Source: Liolophura sinensis (lineage: Eukaryota; Mollusca; Polyplacophora; Chitonida; Chitonidae). Taken from it: a DNA stretch of 60,000 nt. This document shows, in pieces, positions 13,101 to 28,100 of this stretch. Both the position numbers and the translations under genes were made by a program. Location: positions 33,717,385-33,777,384 of the forward strand of contig NC_088295.1 in the NCBI RefSeq assembly GCF_032854445.1. Reading direction: 5' to 3'. How positions within the stretch are numbered: position 1 is the first letter of the stretch; every line of letters begins with the position of its first letter. The notes under the pieces were generated by a model. The model made no database searches. It saw only the letters and a program-made list of their open reading frames with translations, and was not told the origin of the DNA.

Positions 13101-16100
13101 TGTCATTTACATATCATGTCATCTACATATGCCTTATCTGAACAGCATCAGCTTACAATATTTATATAAACATTTATATTTTACAACCCATGCACAGATA
13201 TGTAAAATTAATGCAATGTTTCAATGCATCATTAGTTAACTTTCCTGCTTTACAAACTACCTTGCAAAGACACAGCTGTTACATGAACGATATCCCAACA
13301 CAATGGCAAACAGCATTACAAAACTTCTCAAATATGCATTTCCATTCATACAGTTGTGTGCACAAGTCATGCTTCAAGTCAGTTTACTAAGTCATCAACA
13401 CTTACCTCTACTTTTTTGTAATAATGTTATGTAAGGACTTTGTGTAGGGGGAAGTCTACTGGGTTCACTCCGTAAACTGTCCATGGTTTCTGTATTGCCG
13501 TTCATGGAAGAAAAATCTACTGGTGGCGAAAAAGGAGGTGCAGAGGGTTGCGTTGTTGCTGCTGATAGGGCATCATCATCGTTAAGTGGGGTATATACAA
13601 AATTACTGGTTGGAGCTTTTGTACTTTCTTCAGATCTGTTTGGCGGCCGCCATGCAAAACTTTCATCAGGCTTAAGATCACCCTAAAATACACAACAAAC
13701 TCATATATGGATCAATGAAACAAATCAGTTGTCACTTATGATAAATTCAATTCTTTTTTTGTGTAAATTTTTGACAACACATTTCCAAGAGTTTCATCGA
13801 AATTTTTCAGGCAAATATCTACCATGTATAACATGCAGTTATCATGAGAAATCAAACACATCACTACTGAATTCTATTTCTAACGTCATACTCAACATGT
13901 TCATGCAATTTTACAAATATATTTTATTTATATATACACTGGAATACACTTCATAGATTATAAGGAAAAACTCACCTGAGACACCTTAGGTTTAGGTTTG
14001 TCAGCTTTGACAGAAGTGTCCAATTTCACTGATTTAAATCCTTTTTTAAGTGTGCTGGTGCTGCCCCCTGGTGTCCAGACCGGAGCAATGTCTTTCAGGG
14101 ATGGTTCCTCCCTTGGTTTGTCGTCTTTCTCTGACACGATTGGTGGGGGTTGGCTCCCTGGTGACCAAACTCCTGCAAAAAAGTTTGCAAAGGTTTGACA
14201 CCAATTCTCCATTCAAAATGACTCACACTGAAGACTTATAAAACAAACATGTAAACATCTTAATCAACATGATGATAGGAGAGCAGATTTATAAGAAGCA
14301 CAACAACATCTGCAAGAAACCGAGCTACACTAACCCATATGCGAACCTCTTACATGTACAAGCCAAAGCCAATAAGGCTTACACAAATTTTCTTACCGTT
14401 GTCAGATATATACAAATCTACACTGTGAGAACCCATACAATCACCACTTTTCGGTCATAAATATTAATTTCAGACATCAAAATGTACACATATCTACACT
14501 TATCAGAGTATTTTTCTGTATGTATTTTTCAAACAAGTAAAAAGATATTATCACTCATGGTCTTCATGATAAACATTTCATGGCTGTTATGAATCAACCT
14601 ACAATATAGCAAGCGTGTCTTTTAAACCTGTTAAACAATGGATATTATAATACCTCAGAAAGTGAATCTTGGTTTCCACTGGTCAATAAACAGTGACGTG
14701 ATATTATACCCACTGAACATGTGTGTTCATTCTACTGCACTTAGCTACTTTTGTGTGCTCTCTAATGGTGTATGTATGTAAAGACAATGGCTTTCTCCAC
14801 AATCAACATGCAACTTCAGCGACTTAACCTACCAGTTAAGCAGGTAATAGGTTTTCAGTATAATATGGTGCATACAGTGGTACATGTATGCGATATAGGG
14901 AATTGTCAGCTCTCAACAAATGATGTTCAACTGGTCCTCAACACTAGCTGAACATCAATTCTCTCAAGCTGATAATTCCTGATATCCCATCCCACAGCAG
15001 GTATTATTTATATAATATGAACAGGTTGACCCAAGATCAAACACAAGAATGATAAATACATGTACCTTCCTTACCTGGTTTGGTACTAGAGACAGCTAAA
15101 TTTGTTCTGCTAGGTTCAAAAGATGGTTGGCCTGAAACAAGGAAACAGACATGCCAAACTTAAATAGAAAAAAAATATGTTTGCAAAATAATTTTGTACA
15201 AAATAATTATTAACACATCAGTAATCAAAAGTGTTTTCAACAACATTTAACAAAAGCGGAGCAGACAGTGAGAAAACATAAGGTTTAATTCGTTGCAAAA
15301 TTCCCAAAACTTTTATGCACAGAAAGATGTTATTCAAGTACACCTACAATGTTAACATATTAACATATATACTCCCCATATGCAGGATTTCATATACATA
15401 GCACAACCATTGGTTGCAGAATATGGAAGCTGGGCCTGGCTGTTCAAAACTGTCTTAAGGCTTAATACCAGATTTAACTTTAGGCCATGTCTTCACTTTG
15501 TTATTGGCCCAAAAATAATTGTGTAATAGTATATTCAAAATGAACTGAATCTGCTGCTGTTCCCTTTGGTCTCAATTTATACACCTGTATTTCTTGCTGC
15601 ATTATGTTAAAATCATAATATAACATGACTCTATACTGACGTTAGCTAAATACACTTTTGAACAACCGTGCTCTGATCACCAGAATATAAGCCCACATTA
15701 CTATGCACACTATGGTCAACTTACTGTGGGGTGGATTGTCTGGCAAAGAATTGCTTACAGAGAAACCGTTTGTTTCCGCTCTAGAGAAATCTGTGTCTGC
15801 AAGTAAGCAAGAATAAGGACAGTATCAGTAAGCATGAACATTACATATCTTGACAAGATTCCAGCTATCCATGAACATCTACCTTACTTTGTTATTACAT
15901 GTACATATATGCCTCCTGATTTCCATACAAATTCACATGTACAGGCTTTCTTGGGTTATTGCCAAACTGATTACCCAAAGTTCATCTAAATAAAGCTGGA
16001 ACATACTGAAGGACACAGCATGGTACATGTGTGGAGTGGGAGATTATGACAATAATTTTCAAGACCTTCATTAAGGGCTTCAGCAAAACACAAACATGAA

Positions 16101-19100
16101 ACCTAAATGCAGCACTGAACCTGCTTGCACATGTGTACTATGTATATGTACAGACTATATATGAGATGCTGCATGATGCATGGAGGAACTTTTTTCTGGC
16201 AAAATGTTCTGAATTTCTGATGCAGTTGCCTCATTTTAAACTCCAGGAATGCAAAATAAGAAATGATTACACATGTATGTACAGTATGTATCTGGGTTAA
16301 ACCTGTATACATATGTAAATATATTTATATGTTGCAAAAATTTGAATGGAATAAAAACTCATAGCACACCATGCAATACACATGTTATTCAAATAACTGT
16401 GATATATTTTCTACTGTTACAACTACAGGTATGTCAAGAATTACATGGGTATTCGCAGGTTTCAGAATATATTGCAGTGGACAATATTTTAGACACAACT
16501 CATACTGCACTCCAATCAGCTACAAATTTATCATAGAACAGACCACCCATAACATATGATATATGAAGTATCTCTGAATGTTTGAAATTTAGTAATCTTA
16601 ATAACGGTACATGTACTACAATTATGTATATAATTTGTGAGTAAGTAATCTGCAACGAATCAAAACCATGCCAGGACAACTTTTTGTCTCGGAGTTCCAA
16701 AGACGAAAGGTTCTTCTATGGTAATACTGTTAGAATAAAAACAATTGTTTCACAGCGCTTAAATACACTACACGCACGTTTATATGTTAAAAACCTCAAA
16801 ATTCCATGCTTGACAAGCACTTGTAATCCATTATTACACATACATAAAATTAAACATATCATCATTGTTAAACATAATCTGCACAAATACACCATAAAGA
16901 AACTTGCATGTTCAAATTATTTTATTTCATCAGCAAACCTCCATGCTACTTTTTTAGTTGGCTTACAAATTCCATGCTGCAGAACACCATCTCTTAGGAT
17001 GTGACATTCCTGAAAACAGCTATCCCTTGGGCCATGCCACAACATTTTCCAGGATCCCCATCAAGACATGCTAATCATGCGGGCCAAACATGGCCTACCT
17101 GTTGTGCTAGGCTTTGTCTCAGCTGGTGCTGCTTTTTTCTTCTGGATATAGATTGGAACATTGTCCTTTTGAATGATAATAGGAACGTCAAACACCTGGG
17201 GTTCGTCCAGCGAACATTTTGTGCTGACAATGTTTGTGGATGAGCTGGGTTCCGGGGATTTGGGCATCCAAGCTGGTTTCTGGGGGGGTTGCGTGGGCGC
17301 TGGCCAAGGCTGAGGGGAGTGACATTGTTGTGTAGGCATCCATGAAGGCTGAGATAGGTTAGGTTTTGGTGTCCATTGAGGGGTAGATGGTTGAGAGGAC
17401 TGTTCTGGTCGTGGGGGAATCCAAGATGGCGGAGGGGCAGCTGGCTGTGAAGTTTCTGCAGGACGGGGAGGGATCCATGATGGTACAGTCGAGTCTGTCC
17501 CTCTCTGAGGTGCCCACGAAGGACCCGAAGGGCTCCCACCCTGAGGCATCCACACAGGAGCAGTGGCTGGCTTGTTGTTCATTTGATTTGACCCAGAGTC
17601 CTGTCCAGAGAATGACCCTGCCCACAGAGGGGCAGGTGCAGCCTTCTTCTCTCCCAGCCTGAGACGATAATCCACGCTGCTCCTGAAAGCGTCCTCAGTG
17701 TCTGACTGCCACTTGTTCTTCCCTCCTCGTGCTGGGCGAGGGCTGGCACCCTCATCCTCACTTAAACTCCACACAGGCATGGGTCTCGCTTGCGAACGAG
17801 GTTTCAGCGTAGGAGATGAAGACTGAGTTGTCTGGAAAGCTGGTGCAAGGCCTTGAGACACGACTGGAGGAGATCGGGCCGAAGACGGCGAAAAGTCAGC
17901 ATTAATGTTCGACGTTAATGCTAAAAAAGCAAAAGACCCACAGAACTGTCTCAGTTACACAGATAGAAAAATATTGAACACTACAGAATAGAAAGATATA
18001 AAGGTATGAAAGAAGAAACAGTATCAGGATTTAAGGAAAAGGATCCAAAACAAAACCAAAAGTTGCAAAATGAACACAATGGGAGTAGCAAAAATAAATC
18101 AAAGGAAGTCTTACATGTACATGCATGTCTGCAAGTACAGGTAAATGTAAGAGATCAAGGCAACATTAAGTTAGTACGTAGACAAAATAAGGTAAAAGTG
18201 TTAGAACAGTTAAAGATTAAACTTAACAAAACAACAGGAAAAAGAACACAAGAAGATACTCATTCTGTAACAACTTAATCACTCATCAAAGTGCACAAGA
18301 AATAAGACTGTACAAACTACAAGTAGCAGTACAAACAGGAAGTGAAAGTTGACCAACTTGACAGACATGCCAACAAAAAGTGGCCAGTCTACCTTGGATA
18401 TCATCGCCCAGCTGAACCAGCTTTTCCTGCTGCTTCAAGAAGAGGCTCATACCCTTGGACTTAGTGGGCACAGTGTTATAGCCTTGTTCAAAGCTTGAGC
18501 TTTGCGCTGGCCGCCCTGTTGCCCGAGGCCGCCCCAAAGTGGACGAGTTAAACATAGAGGTAGATGGTGCTGAAGGGGTGTCCTCAACCAAACTGTGGCT
18601 CTTACGATAACCAAAATCTGATAAAAGTCGGATAGTACTTATCAGGTTTTAGCTTCGAATCTTGAATAATTCAATTAATTTTGGCTAATATATGTAATAT
18701 CAAATTTATCTAAATCTTATTCTGAGAAAATTTTTTATTTTATTACTAACATCCTTATTCGGCAAATTTTATCCCTATGACTTTAATATATATACATAAA
18801 GAGACAATAATGATATATATATATATACATATATATATTTAAACAAAGAAACAACCCATTATACATAAAGCATACATCCAGTGAAACAAAAACAAGATAT
18901 TCATATGTACACAAATGTACATGTATAAATATACCTGAATATACAAATGAAACGTGTATACGTTTGGATGGTACAAAAAAGACAAATACTACTGAATAAG
19001 GGTCTTACTGATCTACAAGAACATATATGGATGGGGACATATGGCAACTAGACAAAGGTTTACACTGTTTTGAGTTAAACAGTTCACAAGACACAGATAG

Positions 19101-22100
19101 TTAGATAGACACAACAAAGTAAAAGCAAAGTAAAAGAAAAACGTGTTAATTCCACATCATGAGTGATGAAAAACAAATGAAATACATGACCATGTACATA
19201 AACAGAGGAGCAGTCATAGAGGATTAGTCATGTATATATTGAGATAAAGACACTTGACACTAATAACTGTAAGTAAACTGAAAATGTAAGGTACATGTAC
19301 ATCATTTTTACGTACAGGAATCTCCTACTGCCATGTAGCACATGAACATGTCAAAAAATATTTCAATGATTTGAAAGTATTTCAAAGTTCCTGGATGAGG
19401 AAACTCAATTTTAGAGGTAATTGTTAATGATCTCATAATGAGTCTCTTATGTAAGCCCAAAATACATACAGGTACCAAATAAAGCTTAAGCTACACGTAA
19501 TATGATGATGTTATTTAAAACAATTTAAAAACCAAATCCACTTCGTATACTTAATTACTTGATTGGTGTTTTATGCCATGCTAAAGGATTATTTCACAAG
19601 AATCAATTTCCCAACCATTTCTAGTACATACATGTAACAGTTGACTTTTGGCAGCATATAAATGTATGTCAGCCAGACTTCTTACATCAACAAAAATAAA
19701 AAGATGCATGTATCATAGGACACCACATGTAAGCTTTACAAAGGGTGGGGATACTGAGGGAGAATACAAGACATGTCCTGACATCCACATAGAATGTGGG
19801 GTGGGGGGGTGGGGGGTAGCATTTTAACATGTATGATGGTGATAAGCAATATCACAGACACCCACAATAGACAGTGAAGGGTAAGATAATGATATACCAC
19901 ATAAACATGTATGTGTTCACAGAAATTACAGGACCTGGTTTGAAACAACACATTTGGCATGGCAAAACTTTGTATTAAATGTTTAGCAGTACTTTGGTAC
20001 TAATGTTTAGCATTCCTCAAGGTAAATGATTCAGGACAATGACTAGAATGGTATGAACCTTCTGTACTGCATGTGTATGCCTCTATAAATTAAATCAAAT
20101 TACATCCACTATAAAACACCATAGCAAACTCACTCTTTCATATCTACATACAACTAGTCAATTTATCACTTGCTAATTTCTGAAAGATACTGTGCCGACT
20201 GTAGCAACGTTGCCCAAAGTTCAAGGCAAAGTTTTCTTCGGTACTGTTAATCATTAAGATTTTTCCAGATTTTGTAATACATATATATTGTCTTTCACAG
20301 CCATCAGCTGCATGTGTAAGAAGAGCAGCTGTTTTAAACAACTTCACCAACAGAGTTCACATGTACTGATTACATCAGATATGACAGAAACATTTGACAA
20401 ATACATGAGTGAGATGAGTCAGAGATACCATGTATACTGTTTACAGTATGAGGGATTTACAATCCCTTAACCTCTTTGCAAGTGAATGACCAATTTTCAG
20501 TCCAATTTATGCATATTTAGATTTTGGAGACAAAACAACATTGGTTGGATTGGCCAGTTACTGGCCTTCACAAAAAGTGTATTTTTATCAGTCAACACAG
20601 AATAATGCCTTTAGAATATCCTAAAATAAACACCTGGCAAACATGTGAAAAGTTTGAAGAAATACAGTACTAAGACCTGCAGGCTTTAGCTACATTTAGC
20701 TACATTAAGCATATGTACAATGAACATGGACAAGGATAAACATAGCTAAATGTATATACATGGAATATCTGGAAAATGGAAACATCGTGAAAGAAACATA
20801 GACAAGGCCATTTTTCTGAACAAGCCTGGCATCTTGTCTTCCAATGTTTAAAGGGTGATACTGGGTGATGTACATTTGAGACCGACAGGTAAATAGTAGG
20901 GTACATGTCCTACAGATGGAGAATGGGGTAGATATGGCGGTGTATACATCATGCCATGCCAAGACTGGGTCTATAATTACCCCTGCCTGAGGTAGCCCTG
21001 CTGCTGGCTGGGGAAGAGGGCTGAAAGCTAATGCTTGACTGATACTTTGGAGAACTTGGTGATGAACCTGTAACTGTAGCCCAGGACACACAATAAGCCT
21101 CTGTAAGTGACTCAGCTATGATATTCATGTAACCAATATTACGATCCATCATGGTACCAAATTAAGTCTTACTGTACATCTAATATAAAAAAACATGTAC
21201 TCGCAGGAGATACAAGTACAAGTATTCAAGAACTGCCAATGTACGTTTTCAAGTCTACAAGAAGTTTGATAAATGATAAACTAAAAGATACAAGTAATAA
21301 ACGCCAAAATGGTTACACATACATGATAATGTATAAATCCTAGTAGGCTGACATAAAACATCCATGGCTTTCAGTGAATTCTTCATATAATCTCATGTAC
21401 AATGTATTGTATATGAACACTGCATGACAATTCAGCTTTACTGTAACATCAGATGCCTTTGTTGCTATGTGTGTGTGCGTATGAAAAAGATGACTGCCTC
21501 AGGAAGGAATGTTTCGTTAAAATTAAGTATTAGTTACGCAACAATGTACTCCAGCTTAAGTAGTACCCAGATGTGCCTACAGGTACAAAAACTTCAAACA
21601 AGATAGGCCAGACAAGCCCTTCACACTCCATACATATCTGAAGTACATTCGGCTAATGCTGGTCTGAAATAAAGAGTTATCTCCCTTACAAATAAAAATA
21701 TACGCATGACATCTAGAACCCCATATAATGCATTTTGTCAGAATTTTGTGGATCTTTTGAAAGTAAACTGTACTTTAAATGATTATCATTTCTTTTCAGA
21801 CCACACATCAAGACCACACACTCTACTTGGAATGTTCCTGTTGATTAACTTTTGGCTTGCTTAAGAAGAACAAGTTCTCCACTTAAAATTCTATCCAGTT
21901 TGAAGAGGATTAGGTGGCCTTACACAAAATTCCAGCTACAGCTAAAACTTGTCTTTAAGTGTATATCAAGGTTAAGTTTTTTTCCCCCCAGAAATTAAGC
22001 AAGTGCATTTTATGTTAAAACTACTCTTGTCACTGTGATAAAAAAAAAATTGTGTACTATATATTACACAGAATGAAATCATGTGAAACAAGAACATAAA

Positions 22101-25100
22101 AATCATTAAACCATTAAAAATATAAACAGTATCAGTAAAAAAAGTACTAACTACAGTAACTTTTATGACATAAGTTGTGTATGTATAAACACTTTTCATC
22201 CAACATAATGCACACTTCTTCTGAATTAAGGGTCAAACCTTGGGCTCAGTTAATGTTTTCTTACCAGATGTAAAATATCAGACATACAGCACATTACAGA
22301 TTAACATAAATGAAATCTGTATAGTGGCAGTATAGATATCATTTTATGTTTGTCTCTAACATGTGTGTTTTAGAGACAATTTTGTTCACAGATTTAACCA
22401 TTATCAAGGATGACACTTTCTAGATATCGCACAGAGGTATCTGGTTCAAAAAGTGCAGCAAAGTTGCAACACTACAATCTGTGCAATATCCAGAAAGTGT
22501 AATCCCTAACAACGATCAAATCAAAATACACTTTCTACACGACACCTATAAATCTGAATCTGTTGTTGCTTACCTTTCCTACTGTTAACAGTTATTGTCA
22601 TGCTAGACTGAGAATCCTGGGAAGGGGAGTAGTCTCTTGACCGCGAACTGTAGGACACTGGGTTATAGGATCGATATGATGTATCACTGTCACCTGGGAA
22701 GAAAAACCAAGAAAGGACACAGGTAAAACGCAGGTGAAGAGAAATGAAAATCAGACAAATCAAGTAAACAGAAGTAAAATACTTACCACTATATCTGGAA
22801 ACCACGACAACTTAAAACACACTTTTACCAGCCAATACATACATGTAGCTCTAGACAAAAACAATCATTTTGAAAAACAAAAAATGTCTACATTACAGTC
22901 AGCTGAAAACTTGACAGATTTAAACGAGAGGAATGTTTGCAGAGGATCACAATGATCATTCTTGATACAAGCATTTCTCAATTTCAGGGACCAGATCTAC
23001 ATGTGTATTACTACAGGAGATTCACAGAATTTTTCATCATTATTTCAGAAGAAAAAAATGATGAGTGCACACCTGTACATTTTGTAGTACATGTAGAATG
23101 CTAATTGATTAATATGTTTATAAATGTACAAACCTAACCACTCTGCTTCCACACTCTACCAGAACGAAATGGCCAATGAATAGGTTTATGTACACGTAGG
23201 TGAAATGGATCATACAGGTTATTGGGGGCATGTGTCAGCTTCATATGGATGAAGGGATAGGCATGCAGTAAAAGGAGTGTCCATGGAGGCACCAAGATGT
23301 TTAGGTACATCCTGTAAGCACTGACTGTGTTCACATGGACATACACTATAAATCTCTGTCTTGGCACTATCATGGATATGTTCATCAAAGACAGTTGTGA
23401 TTTGCACAGATGAGTCAGTCAAGAGTTCTCAGACTGTATTACCACAGATGTTATCACCAAACCACTTGTGCTTCACACACCAATACTTAAACATCTGTAT
23501 ACATGTACATGAACATTAGGCTAACACTGCTTTACCATGTACCACATTCCAGTCAATACAGTGTTTCCACAGCTCTCCAAAGGCTATGAATATAGCAGTG
23601 TTCGTTCAGTGTTGTCTCATTGGAGAAGTGCCAATGCTTGCCAAAAAAGAGACACTTTTTCGAAAGCTAAATAGATGAGAAAATATAGTGGCTAATGGAA
23701 TTCCCGTCAGTTCTTCCGAAGTGCAGGTATCTCAAGGTCATCTAAGGACTAGGTACAGAATTACATCCTTACAGTTTACACAACATAAAAATCTTTACAC
23801 TAAAGACTTTCTCCACCAGGCTCACAGAACCAGTCAAAAAATATCCCATTAACAATGATGCAAGCCTTTCTTATCAGGCTTCATATTCATAAGTTGTCTA
23901 TCTGAGGTAGCCCTTGGGATATACATGTATAACAGAGTAGTATTCAAAGTAAATAGCAGTTTTCATCATAGATAGCCAAGAAAACTCTCATTAACCTCTA
24001 CAACCAGCTATACAGGGTATCTTTCAACAAATTGCATGTGTATGTGTCACAATTCTGGCTACATGTAGAGAAGCCTTACTTAAGCATAATGCTTCAGCCA
24101 CCATGTTATAATTACATGTACACAAAACCCAATGGAATTGAAAATGCCAAACTACAAGCACATGTCAGATGCCATAAGAATGATATGTGAAAATCACATT
24201 ACTAGCTCATGTCCAAGTAGGTGAACACACAGCATTGTCTGCAGACTGTTTTGAGCTGAAGAGAACAACAGCCAGAGAAAAATACTAATTAATTGGTACG
24301 TTTTGTGTTTGTACTCGGCTAAGCTGTAGCTACATGTACTACCAGAGAAATCACAGCTGAGAGTCAGGAATCTTGGCAGAGAATGCTAGACATGTACTAC
24401 AACTGCTACTACCGGGCAACCTGCACATAATCAGACTTCTGGACTTTTGCGTTCAGTCTGTATTAGCCTGCAGGTCTCTGTATAAACATGGGCACGGGCC
24501 AGCAGCTTGGCTGTGGAAATGTCAGAGTGACTACACCCAGGTAACACAGTCAACACTGACTGACGAACCCTTACATTACACCACACCATTAAACCCATCA
24601 AGGTCAACTGACTTTTCTGGCGGTTCTTTGGAGATCAACAATTAGGATTACACCAATTTATTACATCCTTGCAACTGTCAACAACTGATCAGAAACCTCA
24701 TTGTTTCACCTGATTGACTACCTGTCACAGTTTCAACTCGCTTACTCAGGAAAGTTTTGAGTTTTCTCCACATGAAATCGTGTTTATGAGGTTACACTGC
24801 CTGATGGTTACTCTCAGTGCTTGTAGGCACTATGACTATGGTATGGACCACAGATAGCTTCTGACTCTTAAATGTTCCATATACTATCACCTGACAGTTA
24901 TAAATATCATATAAATGTGGAGAGTGATATGCAATGTATTTTTATAAACTAACATGAACATACATCAAAAAAGTACAAATATATTCACATAATGTACAAA
25001 CAACAGACAGTACATACCTGTATATACTTGGTCATCTGACACAGATGGAATATGCTGCGCATCTCCATTTACAGGCCCATTTAAAGACTTCCCTCTAAAT

Positions 25101-28100
25101 GAAAAAAAACAAGAACAACGCTGGAATGCATTGCATGTAGATGTATTAACATTTTGGAGGTGTTCCACATTGCACAGGAGTGATTCAAATATATCTTGCA
25201 TGTACATGAATAAATACAATGTATCTTGTTGTAATCTAAATATAGGCAGATTTATGCATGTGTTTCTCTTTGAAACATGACAGAAACAATAGTAGTCATT
25301 AATGTACAAGTACTTAATGACACATACATGTAAATGTAACAAACATGCATTGCTCATGTATAACACCATATATATATATGAGGGAATTTCCCACCAATGA
25401 TTTTTTTTTTCTATCCTGTAATTTTGACCGTCTGTAAAAAAAACAAATATGCATGGCCTAAAATTTTAGTCTTTCATATCCTCTTACTCTAATGATTTGC
25501 AAAGGACAAAGTAAGCCAATACGTGTTCTGGTTCAACTTTAGTGCAAGGAAATTAGGATTCAACTTGCAATATTCATGTGTATGATATACAGACACACTT
25601 CCCACTTTAAAAAGGTCACATACAGTGTACACATGTAGATCTATATCAAATACTCTGCGTGAAAATGCACACATACCTATATTTTGCAGCAAAAATACGA
25701 GATCATAACCTTAGATTAATTCATCTAACACCTTACCATTAGGTTTCCCATGTTTATGCACATAAATGTCTACATGTTTGTGTTGGAATCTGGACACCAG
25801 TATGGAGAAAAATATATGTACATTTTATGTGACTGCGAGTAGGTCTGCAGGTCTGGTTATGATTTACCCCAGGGGTGTGGGTAATATGATAAAGCTGTTA
25901 CGTGATAACAATAGTAGCACAGCGTACCGCCTTTTCCTTCAGCTAACCTCTACCACTGGCTGGGCAATTCTCCAACAGAAACAGCCTGGATCTAAACTCA
26001 GGTAGACGGAATAGCCCTACTAACACTATACCAATATAACAAACCACATGGCAAAGTAGACACCAATATTTACAAGAACAGTTTCTGATAGTGAAATGAC
26101 ACAGCTCAACTCTGCAGGTAAACATCATAGCAAGGTGCTGTGTATGTGATAGGTAAACATAAATAGTACCCAGTTCCGGTAAATATGCATGTACTTGTTT
26201 GATACTGAATGAGACTTTAATCTATATACTGCACATGTATGTAGACAGGCAAAATGACAGTCAACAACTACATTTCTGACACTGTTTGTAATACATGTAA
26301 ATATCCATGTAGTTAACCTGTTATGCAATTTCGGGTGAATATCCTGAAGAATTCTATCGAAGTATTTGTTGATCTACAAGGCAGGTGCACCTTTTTTTTT
26401 CCCATAAACTGTCAACTAGTTACTTTGCTCTTATTGCTAACTGAAATGAAGTGACTGTAATCAACCAGGGCAATGCTAAGTCACTTGGGAACGCATATTT
26501 TCTGAAACAAGCCACATGTTTCTGGAAAAATTAATTCACCAAATGGCCAGCAACAAGAGCCCATGATCGTATCAGCTCTGCTCAGGGGTTACCTGTTAGA
26601 GAGACTGGAACACTGTCCATAACAAACCACTTGATGGAATTACCCTAGACACCAAAACGCCAATTCTTTGGACATTAAACAATATGACGGTTAATATATC
26701 ATTAACTAGTGGAATGTCATCAAAACTGCGCTATGTGAAACTTTACTTACATATACCAGAGGCAGTACATGCATATTTATTTATTTCACTGGTGTTTTAT
26801 GCCGTACTTAAGAATATTTCACTTATACAACAGCGGCCAGCATTACTGTGGGCCGGGTGGGGGGGTGCCTCCGTGGCTCAGTCGGTTAGCACGCTAGCGC
26901 AGTGTAATGACCCAGGAGCCTCTCACCAATGCGGTCGCTCTGAGTTGAAGTTCAACTCATGCTGGCTTCCTCTCCAGCTGTAAGTGGGAAGGTCTGCCAG
27001 CAACCTGCAGATGGTCGTGGGTTTCCCCCAGGCTGTGCCCGGTTTCCACCCACCATAATGCTGGCCGCCGTTGTATAAGTGAAATATTCTTGAGTATGGT
27101 GTAAAACACCAATCAAATAAATAAATAAATAAATACTGTGGGCAGAAACCGCGCAAAGCCTTTGAAACCCACGACCATCCACAGGTAACTGACAGACCTT
27201 CCCAAATTACATGTATATGTGTACACCCAACCAACTGAATACTGCGGCCATCAGCATATAGTATTATTTCATCGTAATGTTGCTGAACACCAGTCCACAA
27301 CATTTAGTAAATGCAGTAAATGTTTAGGTAATTACCATGAACCAATCAGTTTTAGAACAGTCAATATGCATGGACATCAGCCCATGTACTGGGAAAATAC
27401 CTATACATGTATGCATAGTCTGATACCTTAAGTCATGCTAAGGCACATTTTCCTGTTTAAGGCAGTTAGTTTTCAACACAGCAGCTGTTGTAAGAATCAA
27501 ATACTGCATGGTGAAAATGTAGTTCTTGACTGTATATGTTTATTGAATTACTGCATGCTGCAAGGCCTCTGTGGTATAGTGGTTAACAAAAGCCCAGATG
27601 CCTCTCAACAATGTGGTCGCTATGAGTTCACCTTCAGCCCGCGCTGGCTTTCTCTCCAGCTGTACATGAGGTCTACCAGAGACCTGGGAATAGTGTTAGG
27701 TTTGATTTCATTCATTTCATTCAACTCTAATGATATAAATAAATAAATAAATAAACAGATGTACATGTACAATGTATGTAGTATCAATGTGCAACAATGT
27801 CATCTGTACAGAACAGAAAACAGTCAATGAGAATTTTTGAGCGTTCTGAGAGTAGCGTGTGATTCCATGAAGATTATGTATGTGCCAGAAACAATCACAT
27901 TTACAAGTACACCTACATCCTCATGCACTTTGCCAGTAAACCACTGTTTTACAAATTGCATAGAATTTTGTTTACTCTTCATAAAGCTTGTTTGAAAGGC
28001 TGCAAAAAAACATTTCTTTGTTTACAGTGATCTGTTTCTTGATGATGCAAACAAAACAATAATTGTTTTGTTTCATCTTAAAGTTGTTGACATAAACAAG

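Noticed and set aside
17387-17662. Open frames on the plus strand and other minus frames across 17060-17760
   Set aside because: They are shadows of the GC-richer exon 7 coding sequence.
19556-19600. SINE tail fragment on the minus strand
   Set aside because: GATTGGTGTTTTATGCCATG fits the tail, but the match decays after about 45 bp; too short to list as a separate element.
22260-22320. Exon candidate ending at a GTAAG donor near 22262
   Set aside because: The only upstream acceptor in reach gives an in-frame stop.
25738-25770. 33-nt exon candidate with a GTAAGG donor between exons 2 and 3
   Set aside because: It fits only a phase-1 intron, but intron 2 is phase 2; in the required frame it contains a stop.
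26866-26950. tRNA gene suggested by the GTGGCTCAGTCGGTTAGC string
   Set aside because: It is the tRNA-derived head of a SINE; no cloverleaf with anticodon arm and acceptor stem can be completed.
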